DNA from: Streptococcus sp. SPS1
Lineage (GTDB): Bacteria; Bacillota; Bacilli; Lactobacillales; Streptococcaceae
Direction of reading: 5' to 3'
Assembly (NCBI RefSeq): GCF_030439915.1
Contig: NZ_JAQFJG010000001.1
Coordinates: 1-64,000, forward strand
Length of the DNA: 64,000 nucleotides
In this document: positions 31,511-40,019 of the stretch, one piece after another
Layout: every line of letters starts with the position of its first letter
How positions within the stretch are numbered: position 1 is the stretch's first letter
Made by a program: the position numbers and the translations under genes
The notes under the pieces: model-generated
The model's database searches: none
Told to the model about the DNA's origin: nothing
The model's input: the letters and a program-made list of their open reading frames with translations, nothing else

Positions 31511-31950
31511 TTCTAATCTTTTAGACTTTGCATAATGACTGATAAACTGTCGAAAATTACCCCAGTTTTAACAAGTAGCCAAAAAGTCTAGAAAAGTAAA
31601 AACCAGTATCCAAAGATACTGGCTCGTAAAAATACATAAATAAGTCCTTAGATGACTATTCCCACTCTATTGCTCATATAATGGAAAAGGATTGATACAG
31701 CCTAGAATATCGCTTTTTTATTTATTATTCTGATATAAAACTGTTAGAATTGATTTGTTGTTTTATACAAAAATATGAATAGATAAGTAGCTAATAAGTT
31801 GAATAACATATTTGGAAAAATGGGAAATAGCAATATTACTAGAACTTTTAGAAACAATCAATATTTAAAAAAAGAAAAATGCTCAAAGAATTTATTAAAC
31901 CATGTTATAATAGATATAGCTATAATTTTATTTATAACAAGGGGATAGAA
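31511..31950. other. AT-rich gap between IS remnants and the R-M system
   Basis: About 440 bp without a gene. It contains a small hairpin (CCAGTATC / GATACTGG, 31603-31622) and, at its end, the promoter of the restriction gene. Base composition is more AT-rich than the core genes on either side. Confidence 0.6.
31903..31911 (+). promoter_or_regulatory. Extended -10 promoter of the R-M operon
   Basis: TGTTATAAT at 31903-31911, a perfect extended -10, about 40 nt before the ATG at 31951. It lies inside the longer possible reading frame from 31879, which argues against that upstream start. Confidence 0.65.
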
Positions 31951-32595
31951 ATGACCGAATTAAAAGAAAAAATCGAAAAATTAGCTAAGAAATATTCTGA
32001 TAACTTAAACATCAAAGTTCAAGAGAGAGTTCGTGAAATGGCAAAAGATAATAAGAGCCATTATTTGATATACAGAGTTTTAGGTATTTCATTTGAAGAA
32101 GGAGAAAATATCGATTTGTATCAAAATAAAGGTCGTTTTTTATACAAATATGCTGGTTCATTTTTAGAAGAAGCTGCAGTACTATGCTTTAACGAAAAAT
32201 TTGGTACAGAAAATGCTAAAAAAGTTAAAATTCCTAATTCTGAAGGTACAAAACCTAAGACTTTTGAAATTGATTGTTTAGTTGGAGAAAAACACGCATA
32301 CGAAATAAAATGGCGGGATGCAACTACAGATGGAGACCATATAACTAAAGAACACACTAGAATAAAAGTTATTCATAACAAAGGATATATACCAATTCGG
32401 TTAATGTTCTACTATCCAAATAGAACTCAAGCTATAAAAATTCAGCAAACTTTAGAAACATTGTATAACGGTATTGGAGGGAAATATTATTATGGAGATT
32501 CTGCCTGGGAACATTTAAGAGCAGTGACCGGTATTGATTTACTTAGTATTCTAACAGATATTGCAGATAAAAAAACAGGGGTAAAATCAAAATGA
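31951..32595 (+). CDS. Type II restriction endonuclease, PD-(D/E)xK type
   Basis: The ATG at 31951 is preceded by AAGGGGA and gives 214 residues. The nuclease signature is Asp108 in FEIDCLVGEKHAYEIKWRD with Glu118 and Lys120 (E-I-K), followed by the unusual segment ATTDGDHITKEHTR. That segment reminds me of the ApaLI-type endonuclease family, but the recognition site cannot be read from sequence. The gene overlaps the methyltransferase by four bases (ATGA), the usual arrangement of a restriction-modification pair. Codon use is AT-rich compared with the neighbouring core genes, consistent with transfer. Confidence 0.8.
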   Translation: MTELKEKIEKLAKKYSDNLNIKVQERVREMAKDNKSHYLIYRVLGISFEEGENIDLYQNKGRFLYKYAGSFLEEAAVLCFNEKFGTENAKKVKIPNSEGTKPKTFEIDCLVGEKHAYEIKWRDATTDGDHITKEHTRIKVIHNKGYIPIRLMFYYPNRTQAIKIQQTLETLYNGIGGKYYYGDSAWEHLRAVTGIDLLSILTDIADKKTGVKSK

Positions 32596-33782
32596 CAGTA
32601 TTAAAAGGAGATAACTTAGAAATATTAAAAACTATTGAATCCTCAAGTATTGATTTAATCTATATGGACCCTCCTTTCTTTACACAGAAAACCCAAAAAT
32701 TATCTAATAACAAAAATATTATGTATTCATTCGAAGATACATGGACTTCGATTGAGGATTACAAAGAATTTTTGTCTGTAAGATTAGAAGAATGCAAAAG
32801 AGTGCTAAAAAATAGTGGCAGTATTTTCGTTCATTGTGATAAAATTGCAAATCATCATATTAGATTAATTTTAGATAATATCTTTGGAGCAGATATGTTT
32901 CAAAGCGAAATTATATGGAACTATAAACGGTGGTCTAATTCAAAAAAGGGATTATTGAACAATCATCAAAACATTTACTTTTATTCAAAGTCAAAAGATT
33001 TTAAATTTAATACAATTTTTACAGAGTATTCTTCTACTACAAATATCGACCAAATACTAGTGGAACGAAAACGAGATGGAAACTCTAAAACTATATATAA
33101 AGTTGATAATAATGGTAACTATATTCTAGCAAAAGAGAAAAATGGAGTTCCCCTTTCAGATGTTTGGAATATACCATTTCTTAATCCAAAAGCTAAAGAA
33201 AGAGTAGGTTATCCTACACAAAAGCCTATTCTGTTATTAGAACAAATTATAAAGATTGCTACTGATAAAAATGATATAGTTTTAGACCCATTCTGTGGAA
33301 GTGGAACTACTTTAGTAGCCTCCAAGATTTTGAATAGAAATTATATGGGGATTGATTTATCTGAGGAAGCTATCAATATAACTCAGCAACGTCTGGAAAA
33401 TGTTATAAAAACAAGTTCAAATTTATTGAATAAAGGAATCGAAGCATATAGAACCAAAACTGAGGAAGAGGAAAACATTCTTAAATTATTACAGGCAAAA
33501 ATTGTTCAAAGAAATAAAGGAATTGATGGTTTTTTACCTAAACATTTTCAAAAAAAACCGATACCTATAAAAATTCAAAAAAATAATGAATGCCTGAATG
33601 AGAGTATCTCTTTATTACAGAATGCTATAAACTCTAAAAAACTTGATTTTGGAGTAGTTATAAAAACTCATTCAGATAATTTACTATTTGATTTTGATAC
33701 GATTCCTGAAAATATAATAGTAATTGACCATTTTGAACTTACCATCGAAAAATGGTTAAGTAAAAGTCAACAGTTACTATAG
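32592..33782 (+). CDS. Type II N4/N6 DNA methyltransferase (beta class) with a degenerate Mrr-like C-terminal domain
   Basis: 396 residues. The catalytic motif DPPF is at residues 26-29 and the AdoMet-binding motif DPFCGSGTT at 232-240, with the target-recognition region between them: the beta-class motif order. It protects host DNA from the endonuclease encoded upstream, whose stop overlaps its ATG. From about residue 293 an extra domain of about 100 residues follows: RNKGIDGFLP (307-316) and PIPIKIQKNN (323-332) resemble the GxDG...vQvK core of Mrr-type nucleases, but the Q and K positions appear swapped, so cleavage is unlikely. This domain call is inference by eye. Confidence 0.85.
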   Translation: MTVLKGDNLEILKTIESSSIDLIYMDPPFFTQKTQKLSNNKNIMYSFEDTWTSIEDYKEFLSVRLEECKRVLKNSGSIFVHCDKIANHHIRLILDNIFGADMFQSEIIWNYKRWSNSKKGLLNNHQNIYFYSKSKDFKFNTIFTEYSSTTNIDQILVERKRDGNSKTIYKVDNNGNYILAKEKNGVPLSDVWNIPFLNPKAKERVGYPTQKPILLLEQIIKIATDKNDIVLDPFCGSGTTLVASKILNRNYMGIDLSEEAINITQQRLENVIKTSSNLLNKGIEAYRTKTEEEENILKLLQAKIVQRNKGIDGFLPKHFQKKPIPIKIQKNNECLNESISLLQNAINSKKLDFGVVIKTHSDNLLFDFDTIPENIIVIDHFELTIEKWLSKSQQLL

Positions 33783-33807
33783 TTTGCAAATTATTTACAG
33801 AAAGAAC

Positions 33808-33847
33808 AAAAAATGCTCCGAAACACTGATTTCAAAGCATTTTTTGT
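33808..33847. terminator. Terminator between the methyltransferase gene and guaA
   Basis: AAAAAATGCT ... AGCATTTTTT with further pairing inside (CGAAA / TTTCA); A- and T-runs on both sides allow use in both directions. Confidence 0.65.
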
Positions 33848-33857
33848 TAGTTTAAAA

Positions 33858-35420
33858 TTACTCCCACTCAACAGTTGCAGGTGGTTTACTTGTAATATCG
33901 TAGACGATACGGTTAACATGATCCACTTCGTTTACGATACGTACTGAGATTTTTTGAAGGACATCCCAAGGAATCTTTGCAAAGTCAGCTGTCATACCAT
34001 CAATAGAGGTGATGGCACGGATTGCAATTGTGTAGTCATACGTACGACCGTCACCCATAACACCAACTGAACGAACGCCTGTGTTAACAGTGAAGTATTG
34101 CCAGATATCGCGGTCAAGACCAGCTTTGGCAATTTCTTCACGGAGGATAGCGTCTGATTCGCGAACGGTTTCAAGTTTCTCTTCAGTGATTTCACCCATG
34201 ACACGGATAGCAAGACCTGGTCCTGGGAATGGTTGGCGCCATACGATATGGTCTGGCATACCAAGCTCTGTACCAAGGGCACGAACTTCGTCTTTATAGA
34301 GGGTGTTCAATGGCTCAATCAATTCAAACTGCATGTCTTCTGGAAGACCACCCACGTTGTGGTGTGACTTGATAGTTTGAGCTGTATCTGTACCAGACTC
34401 GATAACGTCTGTATAAAGCGTACCTTGAGCAAGGAATTTCACATCTTTGAGCTTGCTTGCTTCGTCATCGAATACATAGACAAACTCGTTACCGATGATT
34501 TTACGTTTTTGTTCAGGGTCAGAAACGCCAGCAAGTTTGTCAAGGAAACGTTTAGCAGCGTCTGCTTTGACGATATTCAAACCAAACTTACCACCAAGCA
34601 TGTCCATAACTTGGTCCGCTTCTCCTTTACGAAGAAGACCGTGGTCTACAAAGATACAAATCAATTGATCGCCAATAGCCTTTTGGAGAAGAACTCCAAC
34701 AACTGAAGAGTCAACACCACCTGATAGACCAAGAAGGACACGTTTATCACCAACAGTTTCACGAATTTTTTGGATCTGCATATCAATGAAGTTATCCATT
34801 GACCAGTCGCCTTTAGCCTTACAGATGTTAAGAGCAAAGTTACGAAGGATATCATTTCCGTATACAGAATGACGAACTTCTGGGTGGAATTGGATACCGT
34901 AAATGTGTTTATCTGGGTTTTCAATGGCTGCATAAGGGCAGTCAGCTGATGTACCTGTACGAACAAAGTCAGCAGGAATCTCAGTAACCGCATCACCATG
35001 GCTCATCAAAACAGTCTGCTCGTCTGGTGTTGATTCAAAAAGAGCTGATGGTGTGTGAGTAAGAGTTGATTGACCGTATTCACGATTTCCAGCATCACCT
35101 GCAGGGACAACTTTTCCTCCAAGTTTATGAGTTAATAACTGCATACCGTAACAAATTCCCAAAATAGGAATTCCGAGTTCGAAGATTTCTGGGTCAATAT
35201 CAAATGAACCATCTTCGTATACAGAGTTTGGACCACCTGATAGAATAATTCCTACAGGATTGATTTCACGAACTTCAGCAGCTGAAATTTTATGGCTTTT
35301 TAGTTCTGAAAAAACACCAATCTCACGGATACGGCGTGAAATCAGCTGGTTGTACTGGCTACCATAGTCCAATACGATGATTTTTTCTACATCTTGCAAA
35401 TCAGTTGAAATGTTGCTCAT
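33858..35420 (-). CDS. guaA: GMP synthase (glutamine-hydrolysing)
   Basis: 520 residues, full length. The N-terminal class I glutamine amidotransferase has the nucleophile in [11 protein letters not shown] and the His/Glu pair in [11 protein letters not shown]; the ATP pyrophosphatase domain has the PP-loop [11 protein letters not shown]; the C-terminal dimerisation domain ends KPPATVEWE. It converts XMP to GMP in purine synthesis. No purine riboswitch is visible in the 140 bp upstream. Confidence 0.98.
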   Translation of the reverse strand: MSNISTDLQDVEKIIVLDYGSQYNQLISRRIREIGVFSELKSHKISAAEVREINPVGIILSGGPNSVYEDGSFDIDPEIFELGIPILGICYGMQLLTHKLGGKVVPAGDAGNREYGQSTLTHTPSALFESTPDEQTVLMSHGDAVTEIPADFVRTGTSADCPYAAIENPDKHIYGIQFHPEVRHSVYGNDILRNFALNICKAKGDWSMDNFIDMQIQKIRETVGDKRVLLGLSGGVDSSVVGVLLQKAIGDQLICIFVDHGLLRKGEADQVMDMLGGKFGLNIVKADAAKRFLDKLAGVSDPEQKRKIIGNEFVYVFDDEASKLKDVKFLAQGTLYTDVIESGTDTAQTIKSHHNVGGLPEDMQFELIEPLNTLYKDEVRALGTELGMPDHIVWRQPFPGPGLAIRVMGEITEEKLETVRESDAILREEIAKAGLDRDIWQYFTVNTGVRSVGVMGDGRTYDYTIAIRAITSIDGMTADFAKIPWDVLQKISVRIVNEVDHVNRIVYDITSKPPATVEWE

Positions 35421-35501
35421 CTTTTTCCTTTCTCAAAAGAAATATCTTTTTCAATATTCTATCACAAATAAGGGCGAATTACCAACTAAACAAGGCGAAG
35501 T

Positions 35502-35531
35502 TTGACTTTTTCTAGTTTATTAGGGTACAAT
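35502..35531 (+). promoter_or_regulatory. Promoter of the GntR-family regulator
   Basis: TTGACT (35502-35507), 18 bp, TACAAT (35526-35531), 29 nt before the ATG at 35561. Confidence 0.65.
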
Positions 35532-35560
35532 AGAGAAAAGATAGAAATGAAGTGAAAAAT

Positions 35561-36259
35561 ATGCTACCCGCTTATATGAAAATCCACGATCAGATTAAAA
35601 AGGATATTGACGAGCACCGTTGGTCCATTGGTGAAAGACTTCCCAGTGAAAGAGATTTAGCAGAGCAGTTTGCGGTCAGTCGCATGACCCTCCGCCAAGC
35701 TATATCTCTATTAGTTGAAGAAGGTGTTTTAGAGCGCAGAGTTGGAAGTGGCACCTTTGTATCCAGTACACGTGTACAAGAAAAGATGCGAGGGACAACC
35801 AGTTTTACTGAAATTGTTAAGTCCCAAGGTAAAGTTCCCTCTAGCCAGCTCATTTCTTACAGAAAAACCATCCCCAATGAGCAGGAAGTTGCCAAGTTAG
35901 GAATTTCTCCAACGGAAAATATTATCCGAATGGAACGTGTTCGCTATGCCGACAAAGTTCCTCTGGTTTATGAAGTTGCTTCTATTCCTGAAAAATTCAT
36001 TAAGGACTTTAAAAAAGAAGAAATCACCAGTCATTTCTTCCAGACTCTACAAAAACATGGCTACCGTATTGGTAAATCACAGCAGACCATCTATGCTCGC
36101 CTTGCTAAAGAAAAAATTGCCCACTATTTGGAAGTTGAAAAAGGACACGCTATCCTTGGGCTGACTCAAGTTTCCTACCTAGAAGATGGGACAGCTTTTG
36201 AATACGTAAAAAGTCAGTATGTAGGCGAACGATTTGAATTTTATCTTGAAAATAATTAG
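35561..36259 (+). CDS. GntR/HutC-family transcriptional regulator
   Basis: 232 residues from the ATG at 35561; GTG at 35552 is an in-frame alternative. The N-terminal winged helix has the GntR signature IGERLPSERDLAEQFAVSRM then TLRQAISLLVEEG; the C-terminal UbiC-type effector domain contains MRGTTSFTEIVKSQGKVPSS and GTAFEYVKSQYVGERFEF. HutC-type regulators bind a small metabolite, often a sugar phosphate or amino-sugar. It is a single-gene unit divergent from guaA; targets are unknown. Confidence 0.88.
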   Translation: MLPAYMKIHDQIKKDIDEHRWSIGERLPSERDLAEQFAVSRMTLRQAISLLVEEGVLERRVGSGTFVSSTRVQEKMRGTTSFTEIVKSQGKVPSSQLISYRKTIPNEQEVAKLGISPTENIIRMERVRYADKVPLVYEVASIPEKFIKDFKKEEITSHFFQTLQKHGYRIGKSQQTIYARLAKEKIAHYLEVEKGHAILGLTQVSYLEDGTAFEYVKSQYVGERFEFYLENN

Positions 36260-36273
36260 ATTACTAGGCAAAA

Positions 36274-36305
36274 ACTCTCTGTCACGGACGACAAAGAGTC
36301 TTTTT
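36274..36305. terminator. Bidirectional terminator
   Basis: ACTCTCTGTC / GACAAAGAGT stem (one wobble) with a 6-nt loop, T-run on the plus strand and A-run on the other side; shared by the GntR and DMT genes. Confidence 0.82.
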
Positions 36306-37200
36306 ATTTTTCTAAGAGTAAATCTTTCAAAGAAATCAGGGTTACAGCAAACAATATCATTGCCATACCAAGAAAATCAATGGGATAAAATTGTTCATTC
36401 ATGATTAGAAAGGCAAAGAATACAGCCGAAATTGGCTCAATTGAAGCCAACAAGCTTGACTTGACCGGTCCTATCAGACTGGCTCCTTTAAGGAAAGCTG
36501 TATAGGCAAAGACAGTCCCGATAAGGATAATACCTGCAAACGCAAGGAGAAAATCAAGACTAGTCGGTATATTGGCCTGTAGAACTCCTGTAAAAGGAAG
36601 GGCGACCAAACCAGCTATGACCATTCCCACACCAATGACCAAACTGCTCCCCCACTTCTTAATCAAGGCTATGGGCAAAATGATATAAAGAGCGTAAGTC
36701 AGAGCAGAAAAGAGACCCCAGAACAGACCTGCAGGTGTCATAGATAACTGGTCCAGCTGCCCATGAGTAGCGATCAGGAAGGTTCCTCCAATGGCGAATA
36801 TGATGGAAATAATCTCTCCCAGTGTCGGCGCCACCTTATCCTTGATACAGCTATAAATCAAAATCCCGACAGGACAAACATACTGAAGCACAGTCGCTGT
36901 TCCTGCATTGGTTTCCTGAATAGCAGTTAGATAGGCAAACTGGTTGAGAAAAAGACCAATTAGAGCAAAAATGAGAAGAGACAGCAAACTCTTTCTATCC
37001 TTTAAAAAGGCCAGCATTCTATCCTTTGCAGTGGCATAAGCCAAGAGCATGAGAATTCCACCAGCGATTAAAAGACGCAAGTTGGTCAAAACCAGAGCCG
37101 AAATTCTGTGTGCCATCAGGTATTGGCCACTCGTTCCTGACAAGCCCCAAGCAATCCCAGCCACAACTGTTAGTAAAGTCCCTTTTAAACTATTTGACAT
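36304..37200 (-). CDS. DMT-superfamily (EamA) transporter
   Basis: 298 residues with ten hydrophobic segments arranged as two EamA repeats (LLTVVAGIAWGLSGTSGQYL at the N-terminus; MTPAGLFWGLFSALTYALYI midway). Conserved features include ETNAGTATVLQYVCPV and LIGPVKSSLLASIEPISAVF. It is probably a metabolite exporter; the substrate is unknown. It starts 8 bases after the beta-lactamase-fold gene and is the third gene of cppA-like - hydrolase - transporter. Confidence 0.88.
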   Translation of the reverse strand: MSNSLKGTLLTVVAGIAWGLSGTSGQYLMAHRISALVLTNLRLLIAGGILMLLAYATAKDRMLAFLKDRKSLLSLLIFALIGLFLNQFAYLTAIQETNAGTATVLQYVCPVGILIYSCIKDKVAPTLGEIISIIFAIGGTFLIATHGQLDQLSMTPAGLFWGLFSALTYALYIILPIALIKKWGSSLVIGVGMVIAGLVALPFTGVLQANIPTSLDFLLAFAGIILIGTVFAYTAFLKGASLIGPVKSSLLASIEPISAVFFAFLIMNEQFYPIDFLGMAMILFAVTLISLKDLLLEK

Positions 37201-37208
37201 GTCTCTCC

Positions 37209-38144
37209 TTACTCTTCTTTACGAATCAAGTCCATTACTTGATTGCGGTCTACAATCCATTGAGCTCTCTCATCCTTTTCATAGGTACGATTCGATAGGA
37301 AAATGGCCGCTTCTTGCTTCTGACGATTCCACATGATAAAGGTACCTGTATAGCCCGTATGGTCTAGCCAATCGCCTTCCAAATTCCATGCCAAAGAACG
37401 TTCCTTGTCATCCAAAGGAGAAAAATTTTGACTCAAATCTCTTGCAAAATCATCTGCTAAATAGTGTTCTAAAAAGATTTGTAAATCTTTTACAGTCGAA
37501 AACAAACCAGCACTACCAGCATGTCTGCCTAGGAGGCGAGCCTTGGGATCATGTACCAGACCTGCCTCTACACCTCTGACTGTTGGAACAGCAAGCTCAA
37601 CCGGCCCAAACTGGGTTTCATTCATTCCCCAAAGATTCCAGACTTGTTCTTGTAAAATCACATCCAGGTCTTGATTAAAAATTCTTTCCAAAATAAAACC
37701 CAACAGCAAAAAATGGACATCCGAATAAAGAAAGGCTGGCTGACTTCTTCTATTGAGATGAAACATAGCTTCCTTTAATTCAGAAGCTGTTAAAAGATCA
37801 CGATTGGGAATAAAAGGATCAAGATCTGTTGCGTGAGTCAAGAGCTGGCGAATAGTGATGTCTGGAAAATAACTCTCAGGTAAAAAATCGGCTACTGGTC
37901 TGTCAATATCTATTTTACCTTTTTCCCACAAAAAGGTAAAAACTGTGCCAACCCCAACAACCTTGCTAACACTGGCTAGGTCATAAACCAGTTCTGCCTC
38001 AGTCTGCAAGCCATGCTCTGGGTCACTCTGGCCTAAATAGAGCTCCGTCCATTGATTGTCCTTAAAATATGCAAAAGAGGCTCCGGGATAAATCCCTGCC
38101 TCGATTTGTTCTTCTATTTTTTTAATAATCTTGGTCCACTTCAT
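37209..38144 (-). CDS. Serine hydrolase of the beta-lactamase (class C/PBP4*) fold
   Basis: 311 residues with the serine-hydrolase motifs: SxxK in YDLASVSKVVGVGTVFTF, YSD (instead of YxN) in FLYSDVHFLLLGFILE, and HTG in WLDHTGYTGTFIMWN. There is no signal peptide or membrane helix, so it acts in the cytoplasm or leaves by another route; resistance to beta-lactams should not be assumed. Its start overlaps the CppA-like gene by four bases, and a transporter gene follows. Confidence 0.87.
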   Translation of the reverse strand: MKWTKIIKKIEEQIEAGIYPGASFAYFKDNQWTELYLGQSDPEHGLQTEAELVYDLASVSKVVGVGTVFTFLWEKGKIDIDRPVADFLPESYFPDITIRQLLTHATDLDPFIPNRDLLTASELKEAMFHLNRRSQPAFLYSDVHFLLLGFILERIFNQDLDVILQEQVWNLWGMNETQFGPVELAVPTVRGVEAGLVHDPKARLLGRHAGSAGLFSTVKDLQIFLEHYLADDFARDLSQNFSPLDDKERSLAWNLEGDWLDHTGYTGTFIMWNRQKQEAAIFLSNRTYEKDERAQWIVDRNQVMDLIRKEE

Positions 38145-38866
38145 ACTTCTTCAAACCACAATTCAACATTATTTCTATCTTTACCAAGGAAGAATTTTTC
38201 AGACTTAGGAATAAAATATTCGGTAGACTCAAACTTCTGGCGAAGACTTGCTATGTCTAATTCATTGACCAAGAACTTAAGCATAGATAAGTCCCAAGTA
38301 ACCGTATTGTCTACAGTCAAATCCTGCCCCTGTGCTGGGATAAAATCAAGGGATTCCCCAATTTCAGATAGTTCCAAGAAACTATCTACATCCGTTGGGA
38401 GGTGTAATTCCATAGAAATTTCAAATTTACTTAAAGAAATTGACTCCAGATCTGTTTGAAATTCTGGCTTTTCTCCTACTTCTACTAGACTTGCTCTGTC
38501 ATCTTCCGCATGAATCAAAATCAAATCATCTTCTGGTGAAAAAATTTCAAAAGCGTAGCCATTTTGCCCCTTATATAATTGATGAATCGAATTCGTTTTA
38601 GATAAGAGTCCTTCGATTTCCAAGGGATTTTCCACCTTGATAATCAATCTAGCCAGTTTTTTTCGTCCCTCTACCTTACGAGTACGCATGCTTGGTGCTT
38701 CTTCCAAAACCAGCTTCTCAAGACCTGTTTGATCACCTAGTGATAGAAAGGCCGACTCTTCTAATAAGGCCTTCATGCCAAGGGTTTCAATATAAAATGT
38801 TTCATTTAATTTTCTATTATTAACTTTTAAAGTAGGAATAATCCGTACAATTTGATTCACATTCAT
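38141..38866 (-). CDS. cppA: CppA-family protein (VOC/glyoxalase-like fold)
   Basis: The ATG at 38866 has GGAGG seven bases upstream; a GTG at 38881 overlaps that site and is rejected. 241 residues, matching the streptococcal CppA family. The N-terminal half looks like a glyoxalase/VOC domain (MNVNQIVRIIPTLKVNNRKL, ETLGMKALLEES), with a second half ending WFEEV. CppA was described as degrading complement C3, but there is no signal peptide or protease motif here, so I regard that role as doubtful. First gene of a three-gene unit. Confidence 0.8.
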   Translation of the reverse strand: MNVNQIVRIIPTLKVNNRKLNETFYIETLGMKALLEESAFLSLGDQTGLEKLVLEEAPSMRTRKVEGRKKLARLIIKVENPLEIEGLLSKTNSIHQLYKGQNGYAFEIFSPEDDLILIHAEDDRASLVEVGEKPEFQTDLESISLSKFEISMELHLPTDVDSFLELSEIGESLDFIPAQGQDLTVDNTVTWDLSMLKFLVNELDIASLRQKFESTEYFIPKSEKFFLGKDRNNVELWFEEV

Positions 38867-38886
38867 AAATTCCTCCGTCACTTTTT

Positions 38887-38915
38887 ATTTTAAAGGATTT
38901 TAGAATTTTTTACAA
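38887..38915 (-). promoter_or_regulatory. Promoter of the cppA-hydrolase-transporter operon
   Basis: TTGTAA (38915-38910), 17 bp, TAAAAT (38892-38887), 20 nt before the ATG. Confidence 0.65.
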
Positions 38916-38959
38916 GATATTATGCTCAAATTTACCAATTTTTCGTAAAAATTTCACCT

Positions 38960-38984
38960 AAAAAACCGAGGATTTCCCCGGTTT
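38960..38984 (-). terminator. Terminator of the aquaglyceroporin gene
   Basis: AAACCGGGG / CCTCGGTTT hairpin followed by TTT on the minus strand. Confidence 0.8.
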
Positions 38985-38991
38985 CAATTTC

Positions 38992-39861
38992 TTATAGGTA
39001 AAGGAATTTGAAAATAGCTACTGCCGCAATTGCTGCTGCGATAGGTGCTACTACTGGTACCCAAGAATACCACCATTTTGAATCACCTTTGTGCTCACCA
39101 AGAACTGATTTTGGAAGGAAAGCATGAAGGAGACGTGGTCCCAAGTCACGGGCTGGGTTCAAGGCAGGTCCTGTAGGTCCACCAAGTGATGTTACCAAAG
39201 CCATAACAAGGAAACCAAGTGCCAAGTGAGCTACTGAAAGTCCTGAAGCAGTATGTGGTGCTACTTGGGCTTTGATTGCTAAATCAGAAAAGTCAACATT
39301 TTGACCTGCTTGACTAGCCATTTGTTTCATGTATTGAAGCACTTCAGAACCAAAGAAGTTTTTAGTCATACCAAGGGCTGCGAAGAAAAGAACAAATGAA
39401 CCAACAAACTCATTTACAAAACCATTAACAGTTGCTGCAAAATGTGATTCTTTTGTACCATTATCCAAACTTGAAATTGTTGAGAAAGTACCCAAAATGT
39501 TGTTTGGATTTTCAGTTTTCAAGTAGTATGGGCGGTGTGTTGCCACAACCAAGGCTTGACCAAAGATAGCACCCAAAACTTGTGCGATGATATAAGGCGC
39601 AACTTGTGCCCAAGGGAAGAGACCGCTGATTGCAAGTCCAAGAGTGAAGGCTGGGTTGATGTGGTTTCCAGATACGTTACCAAACATCAAGGCTGGAATC
39701 ATAACCCCCATACCATAACCAACAGCGATAACGATCCAGCCACTTTGGTGACCTTTCGTACCTTTAAGTTCAACGTTAGCAACTGCACCATTTCCAAGAA
39801 TGATCAAAATAGCAGTTCCCAAAAATTCAGTGGCATATTTAATTGCCCATGTGAAATCCAT
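38992..39861 (-). CDS. Aquaglyceroporin (GlpF/MIP family)
   Basis: 289 residues with six membrane helices and both pore NPA motifs (GNHINPAFTLG and GPALNPARDLGPR). The aspartate after the second NPA (NPARD) is typical of glycerol-conducting members. A long loop between helices 3 and 4 (HRPYYLKTENPNNILG onward, plus FFGSEVLQYMKQMASQAGQN) makes it larger than E. coli GlpF. It is a stand-alone gene, not next to glpK or glpO, so water, glycerol or small solutes such as hydrogen peroxide are all possible. Confidence 0.92.
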   Translation of the reverse strand: MDFTWAIKYATEFLGTAILIILGNGAVANVELKGTKGHQSGWIVIAVGYGMGVMIPALMFGNVSGNHINPAFTLGLAISGLFPWAQVAPYIIAQVLGAIFGQALVVATHRPYYLKTENPNNILGTFSTISSLDNGTKESHFAATVNGFVNEFVGSFVLFFAALGMTKNFFGSEVLQYMKQMASQAGQNVDFSDLAIKAQVAPHTASGLSVAHLALGFLVMALVTSLGGPTGPALNPARDLGPRLLHAFLPKSVLGEHKGDSKWWYSWVPVVAPIAAAIAAVAIFKFLYL

Positions 39862-39898
39862 TTGATAGATTCTCCTTAAAATTTTTTAGACAATCCTT

Positions 39899-39927
39899 AT
39901 TCTATCAATTTTTATATCTTTTAGCAA
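39899..39927 (-). promoter_or_regulatory. Promoter of the aquaglyceroporin gene
   Basis: TTGCTA (39927-39922), 17 bp, TAGAAT (39904-39899) with extended TG. Confidence 0.7.
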
Positions 39928-39979
39928 CTACTTTCCCAAAAGATTATATAAGAAAGCGATTTTATTTTTTATATAAAAC

Positions 39980-40011
39980 AAAAGGATTAAGGGAGTGAAT
40001 TTCCTTAATCC
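39980..40011 (-). terminator. Terminator of the esterase/ATP-grasp operon
   Basis: GGATTAAGG / CCTTAATCC with a 10-nt loop, followed by TTTTGTTTT on the minus strand. Confidence 0.85.
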
Positions 40012-40019
40012 GATAGTTC

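Larger units (their letters stand above)
29964..31524. repeat. 14-bp direct repeats bracketing the IS cluster
   Basis: TTCTAATCTTTTAG occurs at 29964-29977 and 31511-31524, on either side of the IS30-type element and its degenerate neighbours. It could be an old target duplication or a recombination footprint. Confidence 0.55.

Noticed and set aside
31603..31622. Hairpin CCAGTATC / GATACTGG as a terminator
   Set aside because: The T-run is short and no gene ends next to it on either strand; it is probably residue from an older insertion.
31879..31950. Upstream extension of the restriction endonuclease gene
   Set aside because: The extra codons contain the extended -10 promoter and lack a Shine-Dalgarno; the ATG at 31951 has AAGGGGA.
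35421..35501. Possible purine riboswitch before guaA
   Set aside because: I looked for the conserved guanine-aptamer core and paired arms and saw none.
37209..38144. Beta-lactam resistance gene
   Set aside because: The class C fold motifs are present, but the protein has no signal peptide and YSD replaces YxN; such intracellular serine hydrolases are common and not resistance genes.
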